Position numbers and translations under genes: made by a program. Positions 7,993 through 15,427 of a DNA stretch of 16,993 nucleotides are shown here, piece by piece (positions within the stretch are counted from its first letter, which is position 1; each line of letters opens with the position of its first letter). Source of the stretch: Candidatus Atribacteria bacterium (lineage in GTDB: Bacteria > Atribacterota > Phoenicimicrobiia > Phoenicimicrobiales > Phoenicimicrobiaceae); contig DOTB01000060.1 in the NCBI GenBank assembly GCA_003513845.1, forward strand, positions 1 through 16,993, given 5' to 3'. The notes beneath the pieces are model-generated. The model did no database searches, was not told the DNA's origin, and saw nothing but the letters and a program-made list of their open reading frames with translations.

Positions 7993-9084
7993 CTATAGAG
8001 AATTCTTATCAGTTTTAGTTTTACCAATTATATCAGCCCATTCATATAATGTTTGTTCAGTATGGCAATATAGCAAACATCCCCTGCATTTACCTTTTTT
8101 CATTTTTATTCTTTGTTCTTTAAATTTACGAGAAAACCAAACATCTTCCAAATTTTCTTTACGGAGATCTGCTATTGGTGGAAACTGAAAGCAAGGCCGT
8201 AATTGTAAGTCTGCATCAATACTAACTCCTGTGTAACCTGCACTGCACCTGAATTTTTCCGACATTTTATTGTAAATTAAAAAATCTGGTATCCATCTAA
8301 GAAATGTTAATGAGTTAGTAATGGGGACTCCTTGTTTCTTTATTTCTATTAGTTTCTCTATTTCTTCACAAAGAGCTGGATACATTTTTGGATTTGGAAT
8401 TAAATCATCATTTGCTCTTCCGGGAATTCTCTCATACGATTGAAAGTTTATAAGAATTTTGCCTTTACTAATATCCATAATTTTTTCTGCTAAGGGCACT
8501 AATTTTCCAATATTATATCGGCTAATTACACAACTTACAGCAACATCGATTTGTGAATTTTCTTCTTTAGCATAAATCAGTGATTCTAAGGCCTGTTCTG
8601 CAATTTTGAAAGACACTCCTCTCAACTTTTGATAAACTTCGGGATCAACGGTATCCAAAGATAACGTTACACAATCTAAGCCTGCTTTTACCAATTTAGT
8701 TATTCTGTCCTTTGATAACGAGATCCCATTTGTTACAATCTGGGCTCTCATGTTATAGTTTTTAACCATAGAGATAAGTTCTTCTAAATCTTCACGAAGT
8801 AGGGGTTCTCCACCGGATAGACTTACTACTTTTACTCCAAGATTGCTAAGGGAGGAAAAAATCCTCTTCAATTCTTCTATAGTAGGATCCGTGATAAAAT
8901 CCTGCCATTTCCAACTATCACAATAATAACATCTTGAATTACACCTTTGGGTTACGGCGATTGATGCAGTTAAAGGTGGTGCAATTGGAAAATTTATGAA
9001 ATTTGAAATGTTAACTAATATTTTATATGATAAATGCTTTCTCAAAATTTTCCTGACAAAAGTCAAATAATGAGAATTAAGCAT
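7993..9084 (-). CDS. Radical SAM protein with SPASM/twitch-like C-terminal cysteines
   Basis: A radical SAM enzyme using a 4Fe-4S cluster and S-adenosylmethionine to make a 5'-deoxyadenosyl radical. The cluster motif CNSRCYYC (CxxxCxxC) lies at about residues 49-56 and the SAM-contact motif SGGEP at 91-95. The C-terminal part has CSAGYTG, RPCFQF and then CRGCLLYC, a layout like the SPASM/twitch auxiliary-cluster region, with a typical ENLEDVW segment between. This group includes MoaA-like and peptide- or sugar-modifying enzymes; the substrate here is not readable. Start: the open frame begins at TTG 9087, but the ATG at 9084, which overlaps the upstream TGA by one base (TGATG) and has GAGGG about 6 bases upstream, is much better. 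It is coupled to the B12-type radical SAM gene. Confidence 0.9.
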   Translation of the reverse strand: MLNSHYLTFVRKILRKHLSYKILVNISNFINFPIAPPLTASIAVTQRCNSRCYYCDSWKWQDFITDPTIEELKRIFSSLSNLGVKVVSLSGGEPLLREDLEELISMVKNYNMRAQIVTNGISLSKDRITKLVKAGLDCVTLSLDTVDPEVYQKLRGVSFKIAEQALESLIYAKEENSQIDVAVSCVISRYNIGKLVPLAEKIMDISKGKILINFQSYERIPGRANDDLIPNPKMYPALCEEIEKLIEIKKQGVPITNSLTFLRWIPDFLIYNKMSEKFRCSAGYTGVSIDADLQLRPCFQFPPIADLRKENLEDVWFSRKFKEQRIKMKKGKCRGCLLYCHTEQTLYEWADIIGKTKTDKNSL

Positions 9085-10634
9085 CAAATACCCTCTATTT
9101 TTTTTGATATTTGTTGAAACTTTCCAGATAGTTTACTAAATAGTGAAGATATTTCCTTTAAGCTTCCTTCATCTATTTGCTTTATCAATTCTTCTAAGAA
9201 AAATAGATACACATCTTTTATGGATTCAGCAATTATTTTAACTTTTTTCTTCTTCCCTTTTTCTTCCAAAAGATTCTTAGAATTACCGATAGAAAATAAT
9301 ATTTTATAGAATTTTAAAACAACTTCAGCACTTAGCCCTGATCTTCCATAATCACCTATAATTCTTTGAAATAACTCAACCTTTGGATCATTGGTATAGA
9401 AACCCAAGTAGAAGCCTTTTTTTAGAAGTCTATTTTCTTTACAAAGAATGTTCTCTAACTCAGTTCCTTTTAATACCTTAAGTGTATATAATTCTATAGG
9501 AATGGCTTCTCTTACCTCTTTTAGGAATTTGATATTTTCTCTTAATTCCTCCCAGGTAGTATTAGGGTCACTCAATATGAATCCTGCATTAATTTCAATT
9601 CCTAACTCGGTTAAGATTCGTATCGAGTTCCTAACTTGGTTAAGGCCAATGCCTTTCCTAAAATAGTTTAAACTTTTTTCAATCCCTGACTCAATCCCAA
9701 GGAACGCTAAATACAATCCTGCCTCCTTTAAAATACGAAAAGTTTTTTTCTCAACTGCATCAGGTCGGCATTGGATGGCAAATCTTATTTTGAGTTTTCT
9801 TCTTATGATTTCTGTTGCTATCTTATGTACTCGGGTACGAGACTCTTTTGTTATATCAAGGAATGCATCATCAACAAATAAAAATGATTTTACTCCCCAA
9901 TTGGAGTTCAGGAATTCTATCTCATTCACTATATTAGCAGGGCTCCGTGCTCTCCATCCTGGACCCGGACATAGTCGATAAAAATTACTAATCTGACAAA
10001 AAGTGCAAGAATGCCTACATCCTCTACTCGAATAAATAGCTACAGGATAGTCTTCTCTAATCACTCGCTCGATTGTATCCCTATTCGGAAAAGGAAGTTC
10101 ATCTAAATCTTTAATAAGAGGTCTTGGTTGGTTTAAAATTATGTTTCCATTCCTTCTGTAAGCAATGCCTTTCACTTCTTTTATATCTCCCCCATTATGA
10201 AGTGCTGTGACTAATTCTAAAAATGTAATTTCCCCTTCAGATAGAACAACAAAATCTACATCTTTAAAACTTCTAAGAATTTCTCTAAACCAAAATGTAG
10301 GAAAATAACCGCCAAGACAAATACATACACTTACTTTTGCCAGGGCAAGAAAACTCATAATCTCTATAACAACATAGAAAGCCTCAGGTGTAATTACAGA
10401 GAACCCTATTATAAGAGAAACCTTCGTCTTTAAAATTTCTTTCACGGCTTCTCTTATAGAAAGGTCCTTTAAAGGAGCATCAATAATTTTTACTCGAAAA
10501 TTTTCCTTCTGAAGCACTGCTGTGAGATAACCCATCCCAAGATGTTCTGCTTTATACCTGCATCTAATTGGGGAAGGAGGATTAACTAATAAGACATCTA
10601 TATTGCTCTCCTTGTCAGAATACTGAGTGTTCAT
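9084..10634 (-). CDS. B12-binding-domain radical SAM protein
   Basis: Residue numbers here count from the ATG at 10658. An N-terminal cobalamin-binding-type Rossmann domain (about 20-180: VLLVNPPSP, GYLTAVLQKENFRVKIID, IIGFSVIT, CLGGYFPTF, SEGE) is followed by a linker with DELPFPNRD. The radical SAM core (about 205-430) has CRHSCTFC at 214-221, VDDAFLD and IQCRPD. Such enzymes methylate unactivated carbons or do other radical rearrangements; hopanoid, bacteriochlorophyll and antibiotic pathways use them. The usual DxHxxG cobalamin-ligand motif is absent: the position reads DAPLKDLS. Start: I choose the ATG at 10634, eight codons into the open frame, because GGGAGG lies about 8 bases upstream; the ATG at 10658 has no clear ribosome site. 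The gene overlaps the upstream fusion gene. Confidence 0.9.
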   Translation of the reverse strand: MNTQYSDKESNIDVLLVNPPSPIRCRYKAEHLGMGYLTAVLQKENFRVKIIDAPLKDLSIREAVKEILKTKVSLIIGFSVITPEAFYVVIEIMSFLALAKVSVCICLGGYFPTFWFREILRSFKDVDFVVLSEGEITFLELVTALHNGGDIKEVKGIAYRRNGNIILNQPRPLIKDLDELPFPNRDTIERVIREDYPVAIYSSRGCRHSCTFCQISNFYRLCPGPGWRARSPANIVNEIEFLNSNWGVKSFLFVDDAFLDITKESRTRVHKIATEIIRRKLKIRFAIQCRPDAVEKKTFRILKEAGLYLAFLGIESGIEKSLNYFRKGIGLNQVRNSIRILTELGIEINAGFILSDPNTTWEELRENIKFLKEVREAIPIELYTLKVLKGTELENILCKENRLLKKGFYLGFYTNDPKVELFQRIIGDYGRSGLSAEVVLKFYKILFSIGNSKNLLEEKGKKKKVKIIAESIKDVYLFFLEELIKQIDEGSLKEISSLFSKLSGKFQQISKKIEGI

Positions 10635-12618
10635 GTAATGTCCTCCCAATATGTCCATTTATTAATTCTTTTCCATCTAATACTATTCTTCCCTCTATGG
10701 TTGATATAAATCTTGCATAGTAAGGCTTACTAAAAAAACTTAATTTTCGCGGTCTCAATTTTTCTTTCAAAATTTTTTCCATATTTAGATCTAAATTTAA
10801 ATAAATTTTTCGATCCTGGTAGATTAATTTAAAGGAAGAGGGAATTTTGGGTTTTTGTCCTTCATATTGAGTCGGAATAACCAGGCTTACTTTACTTATT
10901 TTTGAATTTGTGTATACCAATTTTTCTCTTTCGCCAATAGCTAAAGAAATGATTCGAGTTTTATTTTTAAAAACAATTTCTGCAAAAATAAGGGTTAATT
11001 CCTCTAAATGCATCCTTCCCCAATGCCAATGTGATATATTATCCTTTAAAGAAATGGTTCCCCAGGTGTGGTCATTATAACCTAATCCTTTTAAATTAAA
11101 TGTGCCTTTAGATGTTTTTAAAATGCCACTTACTTCAGCCCTTGGTAGGGGAGTAAGCCATGCTAAGTATCTATCTCCTCCTCTAGTAAAGATAACTCTT
11201 CCATTTCGACCCCAGCTAAATCCGCTCAGCATCTTCTTGAAATTTAAGGTTAATTTGCAATTATCTTTTTCAAGATGTAGAATACTATTAGATTGGGACC
11301 TTTCAATTTTATTTTTTCCAATTATTATCATATCCTCTAATAGCAATATTTCTTTATGACTAAAGTTCTTTTGAACTTCTATTTTCCCCCTATAGTTTAT
11401 ATTTAATGTGAAATCCGCAATTGCTTTAATAGTTTCTGGAAGAGAATGATAACCATTAATTGAAAGACTACCCGCAAGAGATGAATCATCATCAAATATG
11501 GCATCAAAATACCACCACTCAAAATAGAAGATATTGTCTATGTGATGCCATAATCTCTCTGTGATGTCTTTATTGGCATTTTTAGTTTGTCTTTCTTGCC
11601 CCTCGAATATAACTTTGGGTCTCTTAAGCAGTTTAATTTCACCTTCTATAATATTTTTGCTCCACATCAATTGAAAAACAGCTAAAATAAGAAATTTCGG
11701 GGAAAAAAATGAAATTATAATAGTGAGAGAAAGGGGTAAGTAAAAGAAATAAAAACTGCTTAAAAAAGATTCTTCCACTAAAACACTGTTCAATAACCAT
11801 TCTTTTGTAGTTCTTAAACCCAATAAATAAGTAATTAATAGACAGACCCCTACAAAAAATCCCATTAAGGGTATTTTAATAATTGCATATATTAATATAA
11901 TCGCCAAGAAAACTATCTCAAGGGGAATGACATACTTCAAGAGATAACGAGTCCCTTTCAAGATCCCTATGGAAGTTATAAAAGTCTTTACGTTTGCTTT
12001 TAAGTCATTTTTATAATCCTTTATTTGATGAACTATTATCCATCTTATCCCAATAATGAAAAAAAGCAGAAGAAAAAGAAGGGAATCCCAGCCAAAATAG
12101 TTATAAATAACAAAACAAAGAAGGGCTGGAAACACTCTTTGAGTTATAGAAGCAACTATTATACCCATCCAGTATCTTTCTTTAAATCTCACAGGGGGCA
12201 GAGAATAAAATGTGCTTATTAGGTACATAGCAATAAGTAAGATTAGGAAATCGGTATTGTGTAACCAGAAAGGTAGGGAAATTAGCACACCTAATAAAAA
12301 TATCGAGAACAATACTAATTTTGCTACACGGGGAGATATTTGGGCAATTGCCTTAGGTTTACCAGCTTTTTTATCTACTTCTCTATCACTAAAATCATTA
12401 ATCATATAGCCAAAAGAGGCATACAAGCAAACAAAGGCAACAAAATTTAAGAAGGATAGCAAGGATGTATAAGAAAAATCTTTATTGATTGCTATCAAAT
12501 AATAGAATACAAGGAAAATCAGGGGCAATTTTGAGGTATTCCACTCCCTCCAGCGAGCTATGTTTTCACTTTGTTTAATAAATAGTTTCAATTTCTCAAA
12601 AAATGATTTGGTATCCAT
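10615..12618 (-). CDS. UbiA-family prenyltransferase fused to a CrtC/AttH-like lipocalin domain
   Basis: Residues about 25-320 form a multi-spanning UbiA domain. Both aspartate motifs are present: NDFSDREVD at 74-82 (NDxxDxxxD) and DYKND at 201-205. These bind the Mg-prenyl-diphosphate used to prenylate an aromatic or other acceptor in the membrane. Residues about 360-667 resemble the CrtC/AttH family (FEWWYFDAIFDDDSSLAGS at 366-384, YNDHTWG at 514-520, HWHWGRMH at 530-537). That family includes carotenoid 1,2-hydratases and the lipocalin-like fold of fungal decalin Diels-Alderases. The 2-kb frame is continuous, so this is a real fusion unless the assembly is wrong. Start: ATG at 12618 with a perfect GGAGGTG 7 bases upstream, inside the end of the cyclase-like gene (23-base overlap). 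The fusion suggests prenylation followed by hydration or cyclisation of the same product. Confidence 0.88.
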   Translation of the reverse strand: MDTKSFFEKLKLFIKQSENIARWREWNTSKLPLIFLVFYYLIAINKDFSYTSLLSFLNFVAFVCLYASFGYMINDFSDREVDKKAGKPKAIAQISPRVAKLVLFSIFLLGVLISLPFWLHNTDFLILLIAMYLISTFYSLPPVRFKERYWMGIIVASITQRVFPALLCFVIYNYFGWDSLLFLLLFFIIGIRWIIVHQIKDYKNDLKANVKTFITSIGILKGTRYLLKYVIPLEIVFLAIILIYAIIKIPLMGFFVGVCLLITYLLGLRTTKEWLLNSVLVEESFLSSFYFFYLPLSLTIIISFFSPKFLILAVFQLMWSKNIIEGEIKLLKRPKVIFEGQERQTKNANKDITERLWHHIDNIFYFEWWYFDAIFDDDSSLAGSLSINGYHSLPETIKAIADFTLNINYRGKIEVQKNFSHKEILLLEDMIIIGKNKIERSQSNSILHLEKDNCKLTLNFKKMLSGFSWGRNGRVIFTRGGDRYLAWLTPLPRAEVSGILKTSKGTFNLKGLGYNDHTWGTISLKDNISHWHWGRMHLEELTLIFAEIVFKNKTRIISLAIGEREKLVYTNSKISKVSLVIPTQYEGQKPKIPSSFKLIYQDRKIYLNLDLNMEKILKEKLRPRKLSFFSKPYYARFISTIEGRIVLDGKELINGHIGRTLHEHSVF

Positions 12619-13561
12619 TTTTACGCACCTCCAGATACTTCCACAAGGCTTCTATTGCTATTGCGGTAGTCAATTCTCGTGAGCCATAGAATAATTCAGG
12701 TACACCAGCAAAAAATGCACTATTTGGCCAACCTCCATCTGCTTTCTGCGCCTTCAATAAATTATTAATTGCTCCATCTACTACGATTCCTTTATACCCA
12801 CAATTTATTAAACTTACTGTCGCCATAGCATTTTCTAAGGTATTACCCCACTTACCCTTACCATTTTGTTTGTTCAAGAGATAATTTTTTATATTTCTCA
12901 AAATAGGTTTTAAACCAATAGCTCCACCATCCGCATATGCTCGGCTGAAACAATAGATAAAACTAAAAGGTGAATAGTAATATATACTTCCATCTTCAAA
13001 ATCCTCTTTCTCTATTATGTTACAGAGATAATTTGTTACCTCAGAAATTGGCATCTTAATTAATGAAAAGAAAAAAAGGGTATTGGCATTTATAACCCAA
13101 TCAATATCGTTTTCAAAATAACTGCTGGTTTTTGGTAAATAACAATCAAGTATCCATGTGTAAAAAATTCCCCTCTTATCTCGATAATTTAATAAATAGT
13201 CGGCGATAGTCTTGTATTCTAATTCTACACCATTTATAAACAAAGCTGATAATGCACAGCAAGTATCATCAAGGTCTAATGGTAAATGAGTTCCTTTTCC
13301 AAAAAAACGCCAAAATCCTTTTTCTTCTTCGTTTAGTAAAAATTTAGTCGCATTCTGGACTATCTCATTAATAGGAAAAACGTTCTTTAACTGACTCAGA
13401 CTATGCAAAACAAATGTAGTTAAAAATACTGATTTAATATATGAAGCATTCTCCATACTAATTTTTTTAGCCCTTGTTGTTGGAAATTCTCCAGAATTCA
13501 GTTGTTTAGTTAATAAAAAAGAGATACCTTTTCTAATTGATTTTATAATTTTATTGTTCAT
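12596..13561 (-). CDS. Small terpene-cyclase-like protein (prenyltransferase/squalene oxidase repeats, DxDDT)
   Basis: A 321-residue alpha-alpha barrel type protein. Residues 96-100 read DLDDT inside PLDLDDTCCAL, the DxDDT acid motif of class II terpene cyclases such as squalene-hopene cyclase, where the middle Asp protonates the substrate. Repeat-like motifs with G and W follow: GKGKWGNTLENAMATVSL (236-252) and QKADGGWPNS (272-281); an N-terminal one, SGEFPTTR, begins at residue 23. At about half the length of squalene-hopene cyclase it is probably a single-barrel protein. Start ATG at 13561 with AAGGGA about 7 bases upstream, 17 bases after the ligase stop; its end overlaps the UbiA fusion. 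Probable role: proton-initiated cyclisation of a prenyl chain. It could instead be a non-catalytic barrel of the same superfamily. Confidence 0.82.
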   Translation of the reverse strand: MNNKIIKSIRKGISFLLTKQLNSGEFPTTRAKKISMENASYIKSVFLTTFVLHSLSQLKNVFPINEIVQNATKFLLNEEEKGFWRFFGKGTHLPLDLDDTCCALSALFINGVELEYKTIADYLLNYRDKRGIFYTWILDCYLPKTSSYFENDIDWVINANTLFFFSLIKMPISEVTNYLCNIIEKEDFEDGSIYYYSPFSFIYCFSRAYADGGAIGLKPILRNIKNYLLNKQNGKGKWGNTLENAMATVSLINCGYKGIVVDGAINNLLKAQKADGGWPNSAFFAGVPELFYGSRELTTAIAIEALWKYLEVRKNGYQIIF

Positions 13562-13578
13562 ACAGTATCCCTTCTTTT

Positions 13579-14868
13579 CTATTTATCTCGAATATCAATA
13601 ATTCTCTTTGGTTTAACATCGCTCCTTGAAAATGAACCAAATGGCACAATTTCTATCCTTACCGGAATTTCTAACCAATTCATAATTTCTTGTTGTATTC
13701 TTTTTGTATTGATTTTATAACCGCTTGTTTTTTCTAAATAAACTTTAGCCATTGGTTGTTCTGTTGATCCTACTATCTTCAATGCCCATTCATCACTTAT
13801 CTCTGAAAAAGAAAGAATGATTCCCTCTATATCCTTAGCAAAAATTTTTTTATTGTTTACAACCACGCTATCTATTGGTCTGCCTTTATATATGATTCGA
13901 GGAGAAGTACGTCCACACTTACACTTTTCCCAAGTCAAAGATATATAATCATCGCTCCAATATCTGAGTAAAGGAGCTGCTTTTCCCCACAAAGTTGTAT
14001 ACACTGCCACTCCAACTTCTCCTTCAGGAACGGACTTTTCGGTTTCTGGATCAACTACTTCAACAATTACATAGTCTGCTGCAAGATGTAAACCTTTTTT
14101 CTCTTCACATTCTCCTGCAATGGGACCAAATATTTCACTCAGACCATAAAAATCATAACATTCTACACCCCAATAATTCTCAATTCGATAACGCCTTGCA
14201 TTACTTAAATAATCGCCTCCAAAATGAAAATGACAAAATCTGTTCTTTATTAATGACATTTTTTTCATGCTCATAAATTCGAATAAGCGTGTTCCTATAA
14301 TAGGAAGGGTTGTTATAGAAGTAATTGGGAAAGCACTCATTGCTTTTAATATTTCATTTGGCGAACTTATTCCAAGAGGCACTACTCCAGCACCAGATGC
14401 AAGATATTGATTTATCATACAATACCACATTATAGGCATTCCAAAAGGTGCGAGTACTAAAGAAATATCGCCAGAACTTACCCCTACTCTTTTCATACAA
14501 CGGGCAGCCACTTCTCTCAAAATTAAATCATCTTTTGTTGACCAAGAGTATATGGTAGGATTTCCAGTAGTTCCAGAACTTGAGAAGAAAAAGGCAATAC
14601 CATCGTAACCGAGAGGAGTTCGTTCCATTGGCTTACTTAGACGAATTTCTTCTTTTGTTGTAAATGGTAATTTTGGCAAGTCAGAAAGTTCTTGAATTTG
14701 TTTATTATTAATTCCTTCTTTCAAGAACTTATTTTTGTAGAAAGGAACATCCGCAATATACGGAATTATTTCCTTGAATTTTCTACTTTGTAAGTCAAAA
14801 ATTTCTTTTTTGGACATATAATCTACTGATGAGATTGCATATTTTTCATCGATTCTCTTATTTTTCAT
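13579..14868 (-). CDS. PaaK/CapK-like adenylate-forming ligase (phenylacetate-CoA ligase family)
   Basis: Activates a carboxylic acid with ATP to an acyl-adenylate and probably a CoA ester. The 429-residue length fits the family. Motifs: the phosphate-binding loop SSSGTTGNPT at 96-105, the adenine region YDFYGLSE at 238-245, YWSDD at 303-307, a zinc-finger-like CKCGRTSPRI at 316-325, KGRPID at 328-333, and the C-terminal SRSDVKPKRIID corresponding to the SEGKAKRVID end of PaaK. Start ATG at 14868, with GAGG about 6 bases upstream. It is the first gene of the ten-gene operon. Homologues (CapK type) also occur in polysaccharide loci. Next to a UbiA prenyltransferase, an aromatic acid substrate is attractive, but the true substrate is unknown. 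Confidence 0.92.
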   Translation of the reverse strand: MKNKRIDEKYAISSVDYMSKKEIFDLQSRKFKEIIPYIADVPFYKNKFLKEGINNKQIQELSDLPKLPFTTKEEIRLSKPMERTPLGYDGIAFFFSSSGTTGNPTIYSWSTKDDLILREVAARCMKRVGVSSGDISLVLAPFGMPIMWYCMINQYLASGAGVVPLGISSPNEILKAMSAFPITSITTLPIIGTRLFEFMSMKKMSLIKNRFCHFHFGGDYLSNARRYRIENYWGVECYDFYGLSEIFGPIAGECEEKKGLHLAADYVIVEVVDPETEKSVPEGEVGVAVYTTLWGKAAPLLRYWSDDYISLTWEKCKCGRTSPRIIYKGRPIDSVVVNNKKIFAKDIEGIILSFSEISDEWALKIVGSTEQPMAKVYLEKTSGYKINTKRIQQEIMNWLEIPVRIEIVPFGSFSRSDVKPKRIIDIRDK

Positions 14869-14894
14869 TCCTTACCTCATCTTTTTGTTATGCC

Positions 14895-14925
14895 ATAATA
14901 CCACAGATTCAACGATAGTTACCAA
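14895..14925 (-). promoter_or_regulatory. Candidate promoter of the biosynthetic operon
   Basis: The minus strand has TTGGTA (14920-14925), a 19-base spacer, and TATTAT (14895-14900) preceded by TGTGG, about 26 bases upstream of the ligase ATG. Both boxes match the sigma-70 consensus only partly and the spacer is slightly long. It is the best candidate in the short leader, and no other promoter-like signal is seen between the ten genes. Confidence 0.35.
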
Positions 14926-15011
14926 GTAAATATCATTTGCTCGTCTTTTAGTTAGGTAAAATTTAATCCTTCTTTTTAATGTCAAACTCGTTTCTTAGTT
15001 ATCTATTACAT

Positions 15012-15239
15012 TATAAATTGATTGTAACCCAAAAAGTAAACAAAATGGTAATGTAGAGGCACGATGCATCGTGCCCATAGGAGAAATTAGGCAATAATAT
15101 GGCGAGGGCACAATTCATTGTGCCCCTATAACATAATTATAATCAAAAAGTCATAATTTACTATAAGATTATCTGCAACGCACCATATATATAATCTGTT
15201 GAAAATATTTTTTGGCTTTTTGGGGAATAATCATAAAAT
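15012..15239. mobile_element. Miniature element with ends matching the IS1182-like element (MITE-like)
   Basis: The left end (15012-15039) matches the left end of the insertion sequence (693-720) at 23 of 28 positions, including TGATT and CCCAAAAA. The right end (15216-15239, read on the minus strand) starts attttatgatta, identical over 12 bases to the right end of the insertion sequence, followed by ttccccaaaaag. Left matches left and right matches right, so the order and orientation of a full copy are kept while the roughly 1.6-kb coding part is missing. Inside there is no open reading frame of note, but there are two GGCAC-type palindromes. A further actataagattatct at 15163 recalls the actataaaatgattatct at 691. 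Confidence 0.6.
15058..15125. repeat. Two GGCAC-type palindromes
   Basis: The first (15058-15075) is an 18-bp perfect palindrome, ggcacgatgcatcgtgcc. The second (15106-15125) has 9-bp arms gggcacaat / attgtgccc around a two-base centre. Both share the GGCAC...GTGCC arms and a downstream tata/atag flank, so they are diverged copies of one short repeat about 48 bases apart. They lie inside the miniature element. They would form strong hairpins in RNA from either strand; no U-tract follows. Confidence 0.75.
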
Positions 15240-15323
15240 TATTTTCCTTATTATTTATTAATTTATTTGTCTGGATTCCCGCTTCTTCTTTTGTAATAAG
15301 AGTATTAGCATAAATAAAAATGC

Positions 15324-15400
15324 TTCACCCTCACCCTACCCTCTCTCCTCAAGGACGAGGGAGAAGTAGGATGGATTCCCACTTTCGTGGGAACGACAGG
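15324..15400. repeat. Hairpin repeat, intergenic copy of the element found inside ugd
   Basis: The order matches 57-193 in shortened form: start ttcaccctcacc, one CCCTCTC/GAGGG imperfect palindrome (about 15338-15361), then atggattcccac, a perfect stem TTCCCAC (15376-15382) and GTGGGAA (15387-15393) with a four-base loop that reads GAAA on the minus strand, and the end gacagg. It follows the stop codon of the complete dehydrogenase gene by 27 bases, so on that transcript it may also act as a 3' hairpin. On the minus strand it is open in the frame that corresponds to the inserted peptide (GIHPTSPSSL versus GIHLSSPSPL). Confidence 0.85.
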
Positions 15401-15427
15401 ATATATTTTTATTAAATTTTAAATTTA

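Larger units (their letters stand above)
14869..15427. other. 559-base non-coding region rich in repeats
   Basis: I see no protein or RNA gene here. From left to right it holds the ligase leader and candidate promoter (to about 14930), AT-rich sequence, the 15012-15239 miniature element with two palindromes, a solo tggattcccgc fragment at 15272-15282 that matches the end module of the hairpin repeat, and a full hairpin repeat at 15324-15400. The end of the dehydrogenase gene follows. There is a marked pile-up of mobile or repeated sequence at the border of the biosynthetic operon. Confidence 0.75.

Noticed and set aside
7993..9084. HpnH-like hopanoid radical SAM assignment
   Set aside because: Terpenoid context made this tempting, but the N-terminal motif surroundings do not match HpnH as I remember it and the C-terminal cysteines look SPASM/twitch-like.
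13995..14276. Plus-strand 93-codon open frame rich in Leu and Gln
   Set aside because: Antisense to the conserved core of the PaaK-like ligase; composition is typical of a shadow frame.
15376..15393. Rho-independent terminator for the complete ugd
   Set aside because: The stem is perfect with a GAAA loop, but the minus strand lacks a U-tract right after it, and the hairpin is part of a dispersed repeat; it may reduce readthrough but I do not call it a terminator.
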